Of a stretch of DNA of 64,000 bases, positions 1 to 9,405 are shown one piece after another; positions within the stretch are counted from its first letter, which is position 1; each line of letters begins with the position of its first letter. The notes beneath the pieces are model-generated. The model ran no database searches. It saw only the letters and a program-made list of their open reading frames with translations, and was not told where the DNA came from. Source of the stretch: [Phialemoniopsis] sp. UDSM-2020 (Eukaryota; Ascomycota; Sordariomycetes; Thyridiales; Thyridiaceae); NCBI GenBank assembly GCA_018873225.1, contig JAEILZ010000007.1, positions 1,302,001 through 1,366,000 on the forward strand, read 5' to 3'. The position numbers were made by a program, and so were the translations under genes.

Positions 1-1
1 A

Positions 2-130
2 TCTGGCCAGACACCGCATTTCGTAGACCCGTTTGAGTGGCCTTCGGAGATTGGGGACTCAATGGCGTGGTCTGCGCAGTTCTTCGATGCTGTGCAGGGT
101 GGTCATGACGGCTCTGGAGGTTTCGTGTGA
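2..130 (+). CDS. 3' end of an upstream gene (partial)
   Basis: Frame 2 is open from the window edge to a TGA at 128-130 and gives 42 residues rich in Phe, Trp and acidic residues (PFEWPSEIGDSMAW, then QFFDAVQ). That composition resembles the acidic/aromatic C-terminal tail of fungal Zn2Cys6 transcription factors, but no domain is visible. The other forward frames close early. The call rests on composition and one open frame only, so both the existence and the identity of the gene are uncertain. Confidence 0.4.
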   Translation, partial: SGQTPHFVDPFEWPSEIGDSMAWSAQFFDAVQGGHDGSGGFV

Positions 131-752
131 CTTAACAGGCGCGTGACTTAGTGAATTTCCCAGGCCAGCCTTCTATATTTATACATACAATGGGTTATGA
201 GTTGTCAAACAGTGTGCCATATGGTATATATGGTAGTATTATCTCTGGCTTTGGCCATCAGGCCGAAACAGTGCAAGGATTCAAACTTCTTGTGTTTTTA
301 GCTGCACGACACAGTTCGATTATTCTGTGCCTGCATGGCGCATATGTGAGGCATCAATGTTGGCGCCTCGCCAAACTCTATCAAACAATCAAGAAACCAT
401 GATTTAGACTGTTCACGACGCCAGACACCTTAACCAGATCATGCATTGCATTCCAGTCCAGTTCATTTCGATCCATGCTGTCAACTTCGATCATAGATTG
501 CATGGTCCTCAAAGGTTGGACATGTTACACGGAATACCCCTTCGACAACCCCTCATTAAAGAGCCAATCATTCATGAGATGATCCCTGTTTGTTTTTCAG
601 CCCAGCCTTTGGTCAGGGCTTGTGGTCGCTTCCTCTTTCTCTGCGACTGAAATGCCGCATAACTTCGATTCCCGGTCCAAGGTCTAGATATCCCTTCATT
701 CAGAATCTCAGACGGAGCAGTCTATGCGGGTTGAACGTGGATCAGAGACAAG
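131..752. other. Intergenic spacer
   Basis: This 0.6-kb stretch separates the upstream tail from the NACHT gene. It holds only short open frames, most lacking an ATG. I see no repeat or RNA gene. The part next to position 753 must contain the promoter of the NACHT gene, but no clear TATA box stands out. Confidence 0.5.
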
Positions 753-3700
753 ATGAAGGCTCTTCTCGATGCGCTTAGTCTTGCGAACTCTGTCACGCAG
801 TTCGTCGACTTGGCGAGCACAATCGCCAACGTACGAAATGAGGTACCTGAAACCAGCTCGTGTATAGGCCTCAATAACCTCAGCGACCTAACGTCTGACT
901 TCACCGATATCGGTTCAATCGTGGCCAGTGACCTTCGGTCCTTTCGCACCGAGGCTGCTCAGGAGCTGTCGGAGGAGGACAAAAGCCTCTGCGACCTAGC
1001 ACAGCAATGTGTCAATATTTCTTCAGAGCTTTGTGCGGGATTGAAAAGCCTCGTCATCGCCAATCTAGGCACGAGGCGCATGTGGCAGACTTTCAATGCC
1101 GCGTTCGAGGAGGTCTGGGGCAGCGAGCGTACAAAAGCATTCTCAAAAATGCTGTCGTATATTCAGTACCAGCTGACCTCGAAACTGTTGTTGACGATCA
1201 ACGCGCGTTCCAGGGCTCGCGCCGACGACCAGGAGCCTATCGATCAGGTTCAAAGCGAGGTTGTTGAAGCCGTAACCATCAATCGCAAGACTGAGGGACA
1301 CCGTCAGATAATACTCGCCGCTATTCTGACAACACGAGGTGGTCCTTCGGTCGGCATAGCAGCCCAGCCAGAGTTGATGCCTGATGGCTGGGCGATTTCA
1401 AGCTTCAAGCGCCAAACATCGACACTATTCAGGAGGACCAGCGATCATAAAAGGCCGGTGGCAGAATTGCCAGACCTCGAGACTGAGTTGGCAATCGACT
1501 GCAGCAAGCTTGTCCTAGAAGCTCTCTCTGTCACAGATGTGGCACATTGCCGGCAGACGATACCCTCTGACCATGAGCAACCGTTCGAATGTGTTTGGGA
1601 AGCGGCATCCGATAAAGATGACAAAAACAGCTTTCTGGACTGGCTTGAAAGTGGCGCCGGTTGCTATTGGATTTCGGGAAAGGCAGCATGTGGGAAATCC
1701 TTTCTCATGCGATATTTGCGGCAAGATCAAAAAGCAATCCAGGCTTTGAGGGATTGGGCGAATGCTGAACCTCGTCCTACCAAAGCTTCCGTGATGGACG
1801 TCATCTACGCACCGCCGATCGGGGTAGTGCGTGTACGGGCCGAGGAAGCAGTCCCTTCTCAATCGATCATCGGCTCGTTCTATTTCTCGTATGCCGGCTC
1901 GTCTCTCCAAAGGTCAGAAGCTGGTCTCCTCCGGGGACTTCTGCACGAGGTCATCACTTCTCGGCCTTCATTCGCGCCTGTACTATTCCCTGAAATATGT
2001 CGTTCACTTCTGTCGGGGAAGATCCAGAAAGTCACCAACATATCGATTCAGGAGCTTAAGCGGGCCTTTGGTAGACTAGCCGAGTCCATACCCGAAGTCG
2101 TCAAGATCTGCTTCTTCGTGGACGGGGTAGACGAGTACGCCGGCGATCATAAAGATCTCTGTGAGTTCTTTGTCAAGATGAGCCAAAATCCCCGACTCAA
2201 ATTTGTAATCGCTAGCCGTCCGATCCCAGCATGCGTGGCCCAGTTTGGAAACTGTCCTCAAATGTCCTTGCACGAGCTGAATCAGCAAGATATCCAGAAG
2301 TTCGTGCAAAGGAGCCTGGCATCAAACCCAATGCTAATCAAGTCTGGCGCTATGGGGCCCGGATTCACGGACAGAGTAGCGCACAAGATTAGTTCTCGTG
2401 CTTCTGGTACCTTCCTCTGGGCGGTTCTTGCAATCCGGAATCTGGTGGATGGCCTACAAGACTATGACTCACCCGACGAATTGAGGTCCCGGACTGATGC
2501 GCTTCCCGCCGAGCTCGACAAGCTATATGACCGCATTCTGAGCACAACGAGTCTACCAAACAGAATAACCGGTTCAAAGTACCTCCAATTGGCCCTGCGA
2601 AACATTGAGGCCAGCCCCGACTACCCAATAACCGTGCTACAGCTATCCTTTGCGGATGACATCATTTTTCTCCCTGAGGTGCTCACATCTTCATGGAATC
2701 CGATCTCGGAACAGGAAGAAGAACGGAGGTGTGAGTACACAGAAGGTCGTCTCAAGAGCAGATGCTGTGGTTTGCTCGAGGTCCAGGGGTGCTTGGATAC
2801 AACAGCACTCAAGCAGCCGCGAAGATGCGGCATCGTCACCTTCTTGCACCGCACTGTTGTCGAGTTTCTGCGCCAGAGTCCAATCCGAGTCAATACATTA
2901 GCTCTCACAGGACTATCGTCTTTCCAGCCAGACATTTCGCTCATGGCTACTGCCCTAACCGAAATCAAAGCCCTTCGCCCCGAGGCTCAGCTTCCAGTCG
3001 GAAGTCATGGGATGCCAGAGGTCACCTGGAAGTTGTGCAGACTCATCAACTACGGCAAGTGTGAGGTTTTTCGGTCCAAGGCTTTGTTCGAAGAGGCCTA
3101 TCTCCCCGTCGTGTCTGGAATCTTACAGCAACACTGGTACAACCCACTACTGTTCGGTACCGTGGAGCACCAGCAGCAAGCCATTGCCGCGTTTGTTTCC
3201 AAAGGTTATGATTCACTCCCCCTTCCCCACCCGCAGTCCTTCATTGTATCTTGCGGGATCACTTCAAGCGATCAGAAGATCTTTGAGCACCTCTGCCAGC
3301 CATTTTCCTTCGACAGTACGGATTGTGGCTGGTACGTGGCAGCCCGACTAGCACACTTCACCCAGGAGAAGGACCAACGATTGCAACGAGCCATCGCACA
3401 GAACTTAATGGAGCCCTTCGTAGACACCAATGCGCCAATTCTACCGCAGAAGATGCCTTTGAAGGTGTGCGGCCATTACGTGAGAAAGGCATACTCGAGG
3501 GTCCCTGGCGACTTACCCACATTGTCTCTTTGGGAGTGCATCCTGTTCTACGTGCACGTCAAGTCTAAGATCACAGGGACAGGCGATCCGGACTCGGAGG
3601 ACTCACAATTCTCCGGTTCGATTCTCCCCGTCGTCCTTCGTGCAATTGAGGGCGGGGCAGACATGAAAGCAGAGTTGATGATCTCCAGCGGGTCTACGCC

Positions 3701-4100
3701 TCGTCCCAAGAACACCACCAACCTCCAGACCATATGCGCTGTGTCCACTCTTCGCGATCTAGCCCGGGTTGTCCGAGCTCACGCGACTTCACCCTCTCCA
3801 GAGCTCAGCTGTCAACTGGATATTCTCGAAGCCAAGTGCAAATCCGTCGGAAACGTCGCACAGCTGAAGATCGCTAGCCGGCAGTCCGATCAAGACAACG
3901 AGACAGGTTCTGCGAGTGACGCAACCCACAAAGCACGCCAGGAAATTGACGATTTGCTTGCGTCGTTGTTATCCGGAGAGACTGTGTTCACAGGCAATCT
4001 TATGGACCTTTGGAAGCAGCTTACTCCGAACGCCCCGGAAAGTGAGGGAGCGCGGGCTACTGAGCAAGCTTCCGCTGCGAAAAGGGCACGGCACGGTTGA
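753..4100 (+). CDS. NACHT-domain STAND NTPase (fungal NLR-like)
   Basis: A single open frame gives 1115 aa. The N-terminus (about 1-130) is helical and begins like the fungal STAND N-terminal domain (an ALSLANSVTQFVD stretch). The NTPase follows: Walker A GKAACGKS near residue 310, Walker B with ICFFVDGVDEY near 450, and a sensor-type FVIASRP near 483, as in nephrocystin-3-like NACHT domains. ALPAELDKLYDRIL near 585 matches the winged-helix/DUF7791-type region that follows NACHT in many fungal proteins. The C-terminal ~500 residues have no ankyrin, TPR or WD repeats that I can see. Such proteins are proposed to act as NTP-driven switches in non-self recognition and programmed cell death; the ligand and effector here are unknown. 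All key P-loop residues are intact. Introns could be hidden in the open frame but none is needed. Confidence 0.85.
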   Translation: MKALLDALSLANSVTQFVDLASTIANVRNEVPETSSCIGLNNLSDLTSDFTDIGSIVASDLRSFRTEAAQELSEEDKSLCDLAQQCVNISSELCAGLKSLVIANLGTRRMWQTFNAAFEEVWGSERTKAFSKMLSYIQYQLTSKLLLTINARSRARADDQEPIDQVQSEVVEAVTINRKTEGHRQIILAAILTTRGGPSVGIAAQPELMPDGWAISSFKRQTSTLFRRTSDHKRPVAELPDLETELAIDCSKLVLEALSVTDVAHCRQTIPSDHEQPFECVWEAASDKDDKNSFLDWLESGAGCYWISGKAACGKSFLMRYLRQDQKAIQALRDWANAEPRPTKASVMDVIYAPPIGVVRVRAEEAVPSQSIIGSFYFSYAGSSLQRSEAGLLRGLLHEVITSRPSFAPVLFPEICRSLLSGKIQKVTNISIQELKRAFGRLAESIPEVVKICFFVDGVDEYAGDHKDLCEFFVKMSQNPRLKFVIASRPIPACVAQFGNCPQMSLHELNQQDIQKFVQRSLASNPMLIKSGAMGPGFTDRVAHKISSRASGTFLWAVLAIRNLVDGLQDYDSPDELRSRTDALPAELDKLYDRILSTTSLPNRITGSKYLQLALRNIEASPDYPITVLQLSFADDIIFLPEVLTSSWNPISEQEEERRCEYTEGRLKSRCCGLLEVQGCLDTTALKQPRRCGIVTFLHRTVVEFLRQSPIRVNTLALTGLSSFQPDISLMATALTEIKALRPEAQLPVGSHGMPEVTWKLCRLINYGKCEVFRSKALFEEAYLPVVSGILQQHWYNPLLFGTVEHQQQAIAAFVSKGYDSLPLPHPQSFIVSCGITSSDQKIFEHLCQPFSFDSTDCGWYVAARLAHFTQEKDQRLQRAIAQNLMEPFVDTNAPILPQKMPLKVCGHYVRKAYSRVPGDLPTLSLWECILFYVHVKSKITGTGDPDSEDSQFSGSILPVVLRAIEGGADMKAELMISSGSTPRPKNTTNLQTICAVSTLRDLARVVRAHATSPSPELSCQLDILEAKCKSVGNVAQLKIASRQSDQDNETGSASDATHKARQEIDDLLASLLSGETVFTGNLMDLWKQLTPNAPESEGARATEQASAAKRARHG

Positions 4101-5002
4101 TGGGCTTCCATGTACACATATCACGCTACCCTTCTTACCGAGGAGGATTGCCAGTCGCCCTCCTTTAGTCATATGTGGGTGGGACTTGGAGTCGGCTTCC
4201 CACTGTAGGCTTGGAAAACGCTGTTTCGGTTGAGTCTTGTTCTATCGTGTTGGGCACACATCATGAGAAACCCACCCTCATGAGATTTTCTGACTAATCG
4301 GGAACATCTCGGCCACGCAGATGAGATTATGGGGTAGTTCAGCCGGATATCGCGTGATGCGGCCTCTCCACAACCAAGAAGCTCGGAGCTGGAGAAGCGG
4401 GGTCGGCGTAGACATAAAGCTCCGCACTTTGCTCAATGAACAGAAAGGAAGGGTTTCGCGAGTTATCATTTCGTCTACACTTGCAAAGGAAAGGGGTGGC
4501 GTAATTGGACCGAGGAATTTCAGTTACCCGTTCGAAACCGCTATCTCTCCAACCCGGATGCGGAAGCGGATGCGGATGGACATGGCCGGAATGCGGGCTT
4601 TTGATTGGCTGACCGGGGACACTTTCTCCTTTCTTGAAGGGAGAGGCCTTCCCAAGTCTACTTTCCTCCACACTCTCGGCTATCATCGCTTATCGCTATC
4701 TCAAACACATGTCATCATCTCCTCCCTGACAATGAAGAGCGCAATGTTGCGGTTGCACTTCTAATGCCGTGAGTCGAAATCACGAGAGCTGACGGCGGCT
4801 CCAAGCGGCTTTGACGCCTCCATGTCATCCCTCCGACTTCGCAATCCCGAGTACACAACGGATCATGCGATCTTTCAGGATGAAAGGCAGTGTAGAGTTA
4901 TGTCAGATAGGAAGGACCTTCAGGGTTACGCATAGTTATATAATGCCGTTAAAGTTCAGATCCGACACTTAACTGAGATAGCAACCAGATTCCATTATTC
5001 AC
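4101..5002. other. Intergenic, promoter of the 2OG oxygenase
   Basis: A 0.9-kb spacer. Two overlapping open frames (147 codons on +, 115 on -) lie around 4321-4764 but show no domain, and being open on both strands argues against coding. A GC-rich purine run with repeated GGATGCGGA-like units lies at about 4555-4580. A good TATA box lies just before the next gene. Confidence 0.5.
4937..4943 (+). promoter_or_regulatory. TATA box of the 2OG oxygenase gene
   Basis: TATATAA lies 60 bp upstream of the ATG at 5003. The spacing supports 5003 as the start rather than the second in-frame ATG at 5060. Confidence 0.5.
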
Positions 5003-6168
5003 ATGCCAGAGCCCAGGACTCAATCAAAATCCACCAAGTTTCTCTGTATCTTTGCAAACATGGCACCTAAGGGAGACACGCTCGACATGTCGTTGTTCTT
5101 CGGAACATCCGAGCAGAAAGACGAGTTTTGTACATCACTACTTGATCTGCTCAAGAAGCGCGGCTGTGTGAAGATCCAAAACCACGGCATCCCGGCTGAG
5201 AAGATACATGGTCTCTTTGACATGGTTAGTTTGTCCTGGCTCTCGACGCAGGTACACATTTGCTCACCATAGTCATACCAGACACGCAAGTTCTTTAACC
5301 TCCCGTACGAGGAGAAGATGAAAGCCAAACACCCACCCCAAGCCAACCCCAATAGGGGCTACAGCTTCATTGGACAGGAGAATGTAGCGCAGATCAGTGG
5401 CTACGAGAAGGGTCTTGCGCCGGGCGCCACTCGAGATATAAAGGTGAGTGTTTTTAACACGTCTACCTGTCAGATGCGTAACCTGACATGATCTAGGAAA
5501 CCCTCGACATGGGCTCGGCACATGACGATCTAGTCGACAATCTCTGGGTGCCTGAAGAGTCTTTACCCGGCTTCCGCGCATTTATGGAATCGTTCTACGA
5601 TATTGCCTTCAAGACCGAAATGCACCTACTCTCCGCTCTCGCCATCGCCCTCAAGGTCTCGGAAGACCACCTAAAGTCCCTACACAACAGGGCCGAGAAC
5701 GAATTCCGTCTGCTCCACTACCCGGCAATCCCTGCCTCCGAGCTTGCTGATGGCAAGGCCACCCGCATCGCCGAACACACCGACTTTGGCACCATCACTA
5801 TGCTATTCCAGGACTCTACCGGCGGACTTCAGGTAGAGGATCAAACCAAGCTGGGAACTTTTAGGGACATCGAGTCCTCGGGCCCCACAGATATTATCCT
5901 GAACATCGGCGACTCCCTGCAGCGCTTAACAAACGACACGTTTAAGGCAGCCTGTCATCGTGTTACGTATCCTCCGACCATCAAGGCCGGCGACGAGAGG
6001 GTGATTCCTGAGCGTTATTCAATTGCTTACTTTGCGAAGCCGAACCGCAATGCGTCCTTGTTCCCCTTGAAGGAGTTTATCACCGAGGCGACACCTTGCC
6101 ACTATGAAGACATCACTGCATGGGAATGGAACAATCGCAGAATCGGGAATTTGTATGGAGCTTCTTGA
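5003..6168 (+). CDS. 2-oxoglutarate/Fe(II)-dependent dioxygenase (isopenicillin N synthase-like)
   Basis: Three exons, 5003-5224, 5282-5443 and 5497-6168, are joined by phase-0 introns of 57 and 53 nt (GT...CAG and GT...TAG) to give 351 aa, the usual family length. The N-terminal non-haem dioxygenase half contains GCVKIQNHGIP. The catalytic half carries the iron triad H222-x-D224 (in AEHTDFG) and H282 (in ACHRVTYPP), and the 2OG-binding R301-x-S303 (in ERYSIAYF), all intact. Enzymes of this class hydroxylate, desaturate or cyclise small molecules in the cytosol. The next same-strand genes encode an exporter, a Zn2Cys6 regulator and an amine-oxidising flavoenzyme, so a role in a small-molecule cluster is inferred. 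The substrate cannot be read from sequence. A second in-frame ATG at 5060 is an alternative start. Confidence 0.9.
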
Positions 6169-6868
6169 TGGTTGAGGCTAGGAGCAAGTTTTGACTTGAC
6201 CCAAGGATCTCTGTAGTCCTTCAAGACGATAGCGGTAGAAAAATGAGATGACGATCATTCCCAAATCCATCCACTTGAGCTTCATCTACTTGTTTGGAGA
6301 CCACTTGACTTCCCCCACCCTAGATGATGTAGAGACTGGCATGTTTGAGTCAGTGAAGGTCTCACAGCTATCGGATTACGGCCCGTTGATGACGGGCCCG
6401 GGTGATCATCACCCAAATCTGTATCCGGAGGGAGACGTCAGAAGCCGGGCGAGGCACAGTGTGTGAATAAGATAAGAGATCTTCTCGTGTCCTACGATGC
6501 ACCAACAATAGAGATTGCCCGCTCGTATTGATGTTGGGGGTTTACAAGTTCTGAGTAAGAGGATACCTAAAAGGCAATCTTTTTGCGAGGACGTTGTTTG
6601 ACAGCTATTGTTTGACAGCTAACGGCCAGCCGGAAATCGGACTCCACATCGCTGTTGACGGGTCAATTCCAACCAAACCCAACCGGACTCCGGTCCGGAG
6701 TGAGACGGTTGAATAGGGCGCCGACGGTGAAAATGAGAGACAGGACAGGAGGTAGCTAGAATTAAAGCGTTAAATACCTGGCTAGGCCTCCCGAACATGT
6801 TTAGGTGCAGTTGCTTGTATCTCTCCCTTTTCCGAACCTCTCAGCCTCCCCAAGACGCGTCGTTAGCA
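6169..6868. other. Intergenic, promoter of the MFS exporter
   Basis: A 0.7-kb spacer that includes the oxygenase 3' UTR. Its distal half holds the CGGACTCC motifs described separately and an AT-rich TTAAATA at about 6769. An in-frame ATG at 6797 is only ~22 bp from that AT box, so the ATG at 6869 is the likelier start. Confidence 0.45.
6638..6701 (+). promoter_or_regulatory. Putative Zn2Cys6 binding sites (CGGACTCC and an inverted repeat)
   Basis: CGGACTCC occurs at 6638-6645 and again at 6684-6691. The second copy overlaps an inverted repeat, ACTCCGG and CCGGAGT separated by one base, at 6687-6701. CGG/CCG pairs are the usual recognition elements of binuclear-cluster regulators. The same octamer lies in the promoter of the adjacent regulator gene (9330-9337). 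Binding is inferred, not shown. Confidence 0.4.
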
Positions 6869-8839
6869 ATGCTTGAAACCATCCCGCCTGCGCACGAGAA
6901 CTCGGGAGGTCCTACAGCCTCATCTGATGAGGTTGCTCTTCAGGATCATGGAGTGTCTACGACCTCGGAAACTCCATCGAGCGACTCCCCCGTCAAGTAC
7001 GTATACCCGACAGGCTTCGCACTCTACTCGGTCCTGGTAGGCATTACCATCGCATACTTTCTGATCTTTCTCGACATGGCCGTGATCTCGACCGCCACGC
7101 CGGCGTTGACCTCAGCATTCGACTCGCTGGTAGACGTCGGTTGGTACGGCGGAGCGTATCAGCTGAGTAGTGCGGCCCTGCAACCACTCAGCGGCAAGAT
7201 CTACACCCATTTCTCTACGAAGGTAAACTCTACCCCTGGGTGCGCCACGAGGGATGGGATTCAGATCTAACATGGGATGTCAGTGGTGCTTTGTCATCTT
7301 CTTCGTCGTGTTCGAGATCGGCTCAGCGATCTGCGGTGCGGCCCAGTCTTCCGCCATGTTCATCGTCGGTCGCACGATCGCGGGAATGGGATGCTCGGGA
7401 TTGTCGAACGGCACGCTTACCATCATCGGTGCCATTCTGCCGCCACATAAACAACCGGCCGTGATGGGGATCAACGTCGGACTCGCTCAGCTGGGCCTTG
7501 CCATCGGCCCCATTGTGGGCGGCGCGTTTACCTCAAATGTCTCTTGGCGTTGGTGTACGTTGATATGTCCTGCCATCCACTTACAGACCATCAGACTGAA
7601 CGAGGCTCTCCAGGTTTCTACATCAATCTTCCTCTCGGCGCTGTTGTCGGAGCAGCCATCCTCTTCCAGACCATACCTGAAGTCAAGAAGAAGCTCCCCG
7701 TGCGACAGGTTCTTAGCACCGCGATCAAGTCTCTCGACCTCCCAGGCTTCTGCCTCATCAGCCCCGCCGCCATCATGCTCTTCCTTGGCCTCCAATTCGG
7801 TGGCAACCAATACCCCTGGAATAGCTCTGTGGTGATTGGGTTGCTGGTAGGCTCAGTGGTCACTTTCGGTGCCTTTCTTGTATGGGAGCGTCGTCAGGGA
7901 GACGAGGCCATGGTGCCCTTCGCCATGCTGAAGCACAAGATCATCTGGTCGGCCTCGCTGACGGCCTTCTTCAACGTGTCCAGCATGCTCATCGCCGACT
8001 ACTACCTTGCGATCTACTTCCAAGCCATCCTTGATGACACACCACTGATGAGCGGCGTGCACATGCTACCGACTACGCTGAGTGTTGTTCCCTTCACCAT
8101 GCTCTCTGGCGGCATGAGTGAGTATCCCTTCTCCCTGAACTACACAGCATGTCGTCACTGACCACCGTCCTTCACATTCAGTTCAAGCTCTTGGCTACTA
8201 TCTCCCCTGGGTCCTTGCTGGCACCGCAATATCCTCGATAGGATACGGGCTTCTGTCTCAACTAAGCCAGATTACTCCTGCAGCTCGATGGATTGGGGAT
8301 CAAATTCTCTACGGCGTCGGCGGCGGGTGCGCAGCCACGGCTGTAAGTGATACCTACGATCAAAACCTAGTCCAAAGTCTAACCAAGTTCCTTCCCTTAA
8401 GCCGTTTATCGCACTTCAGAGCCTCGTTCCCGCCGAACAGGTCCCCATCGCCATGGCTATCCTCATCTTCACCCAGAACCTGGGTAGTGCAGCTTCTCTA
8501 ATCGCTGCAAACGCCATCTTCAGCAACAGTCTCCGCTCACAGCTCCAACAGCGCGCGGCTACCATTGGCATAGCTCCAGATGTTATTGTCAGTGCCGGTG
8601 CACGCAACATCAGGGCTATTGTATCAGGGCCTCAGTTGGGCGCTGTGTTGCAGTCGTACGGTAACGCCGTCGACCGCGTTATGTACCTTGGTATCGCCGT
8701 TGCCGTCTGCGCTTTTGGCTTCAGCTGGGGCATGGGGTTCAAGGACGTGCGCAAGGTGAAGGAGCTCAAGGCTATCACTAACAAGCCAGAAGAAAACGGA
8801 GAGACGTTGGACACTGTCGAGGCGAAGATTGTCTTGTAA
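6869..8839 (+). CDS. MFS transporter, DHA2-like 14-TM drug/toxin exporter
   Basis: Five exons (6869-7222, 7284-7554, 7614-8117, 8182-8342, 8402-8839) with introns of 59-64 nt give 575 aa, typical of fungal 14-TM exporters. Each junction restores family motifs. The first intron joins the [12 protein letters not shown] stretch to [14 protein letters not shown]. The second restores [13 protein letters not shown], the signature preceding TM6. The third rebuilds [11 protein letters not shown]1 contains [17 protein letters not shown], matching motif D1 of the DHA2 family. It probably exports a small organic product across the plasma membrane by proton antiport. The oxygenase upstream and the Zn2Cys6 regulator downstream suggest it serves the same cluster. 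An in-frame ATG at 6797 would add 24 residues but sits too close to the core promoter. Confidence 0.9.
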
Positions 8840-9405
8840 ATTGGTAACCTGCACGGTTCTAGTGTTGTACAATATCTTTCACTTTGTTTCTACTCTCATT
8901 CCTTTCACATTTTTGCGAGCGTCTGGTGCATGTGACATGTTCTGGAGCCCAATGCGTAGAGTAGAGTGTTTCGAGCCATGTACCCTTTCAATAATAGAGA
9001 AGATAAAGTAGAGCATGCAAATTATCAACCTATCATTATTCTCAATATTTCGTAGCTAGTCCGTGGTCCTTGTGTTAGTGTGCGAATTGGCTGCCCATCG
9101 ACCGTGATGGTTTCGAGCAGGGGTGTCGAGCATACAGCTGCACTTGTTGTCCAGACATTACAATGACATTTACCAAACTCGACCAAGTATGGAGTTAGGG
9201 GTTAAGACTCCTCTTCCTTCACTTCTCATGGGTAATTTTTTCCGTTCGGTGCAATATCACACGCGCCTCAAGTCAACGGAGTGTTGTTTGATCCGGCATC
9301 CCCACTTTTATCATCATCCTCTCCAGGAGCGGACTCCGATAATTCCGGTCGCTCCGCCTGCACGAACTTCTTTCAACATCTGACTGTGAGCAAGAAGCAA
9401 GCATC
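8840..9405. other. Intergenic, promoter of the Zn2Cys6 regulator
   Basis: A 0.57-kb AT-rich spacer containing the exporter 3' UTR. A CGG-type inverted repeat lies at 9326-9355, 51 bp before the regulator start. No other gene is supported. Confidence 0.45.
9326..9355 (+). promoter_or_regulatory. Putative regulator site: CGGACTCC inside an inverted repeat
   Basis: GGAGCG at 9326-9331 and CGCTCC at 9350-9355 form an inverted repeat with an 18-bp spacer. CGGACTCC lies at 9330-9337 within it, the same octamer found twice in the exporter promoter. It sits immediately upstream of a Zn2Cys6 gene, so autoregulation is possible. Confidence 0.4.

Noticed and set aside
4321..4764. 147-codon plus-strand frame before the oxygenase
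   Set aside because: Also open on the minus strand (4339-4686), no domain, and overlaps the region expected to be promoter.
6797..6868. Upstream in-frame ATG adding 24 residues to the first MFS transporter
   Set aside because: Only ~22 bp from the AT-rich core promoter element, and the added residues are not typical of the family N-terminus.
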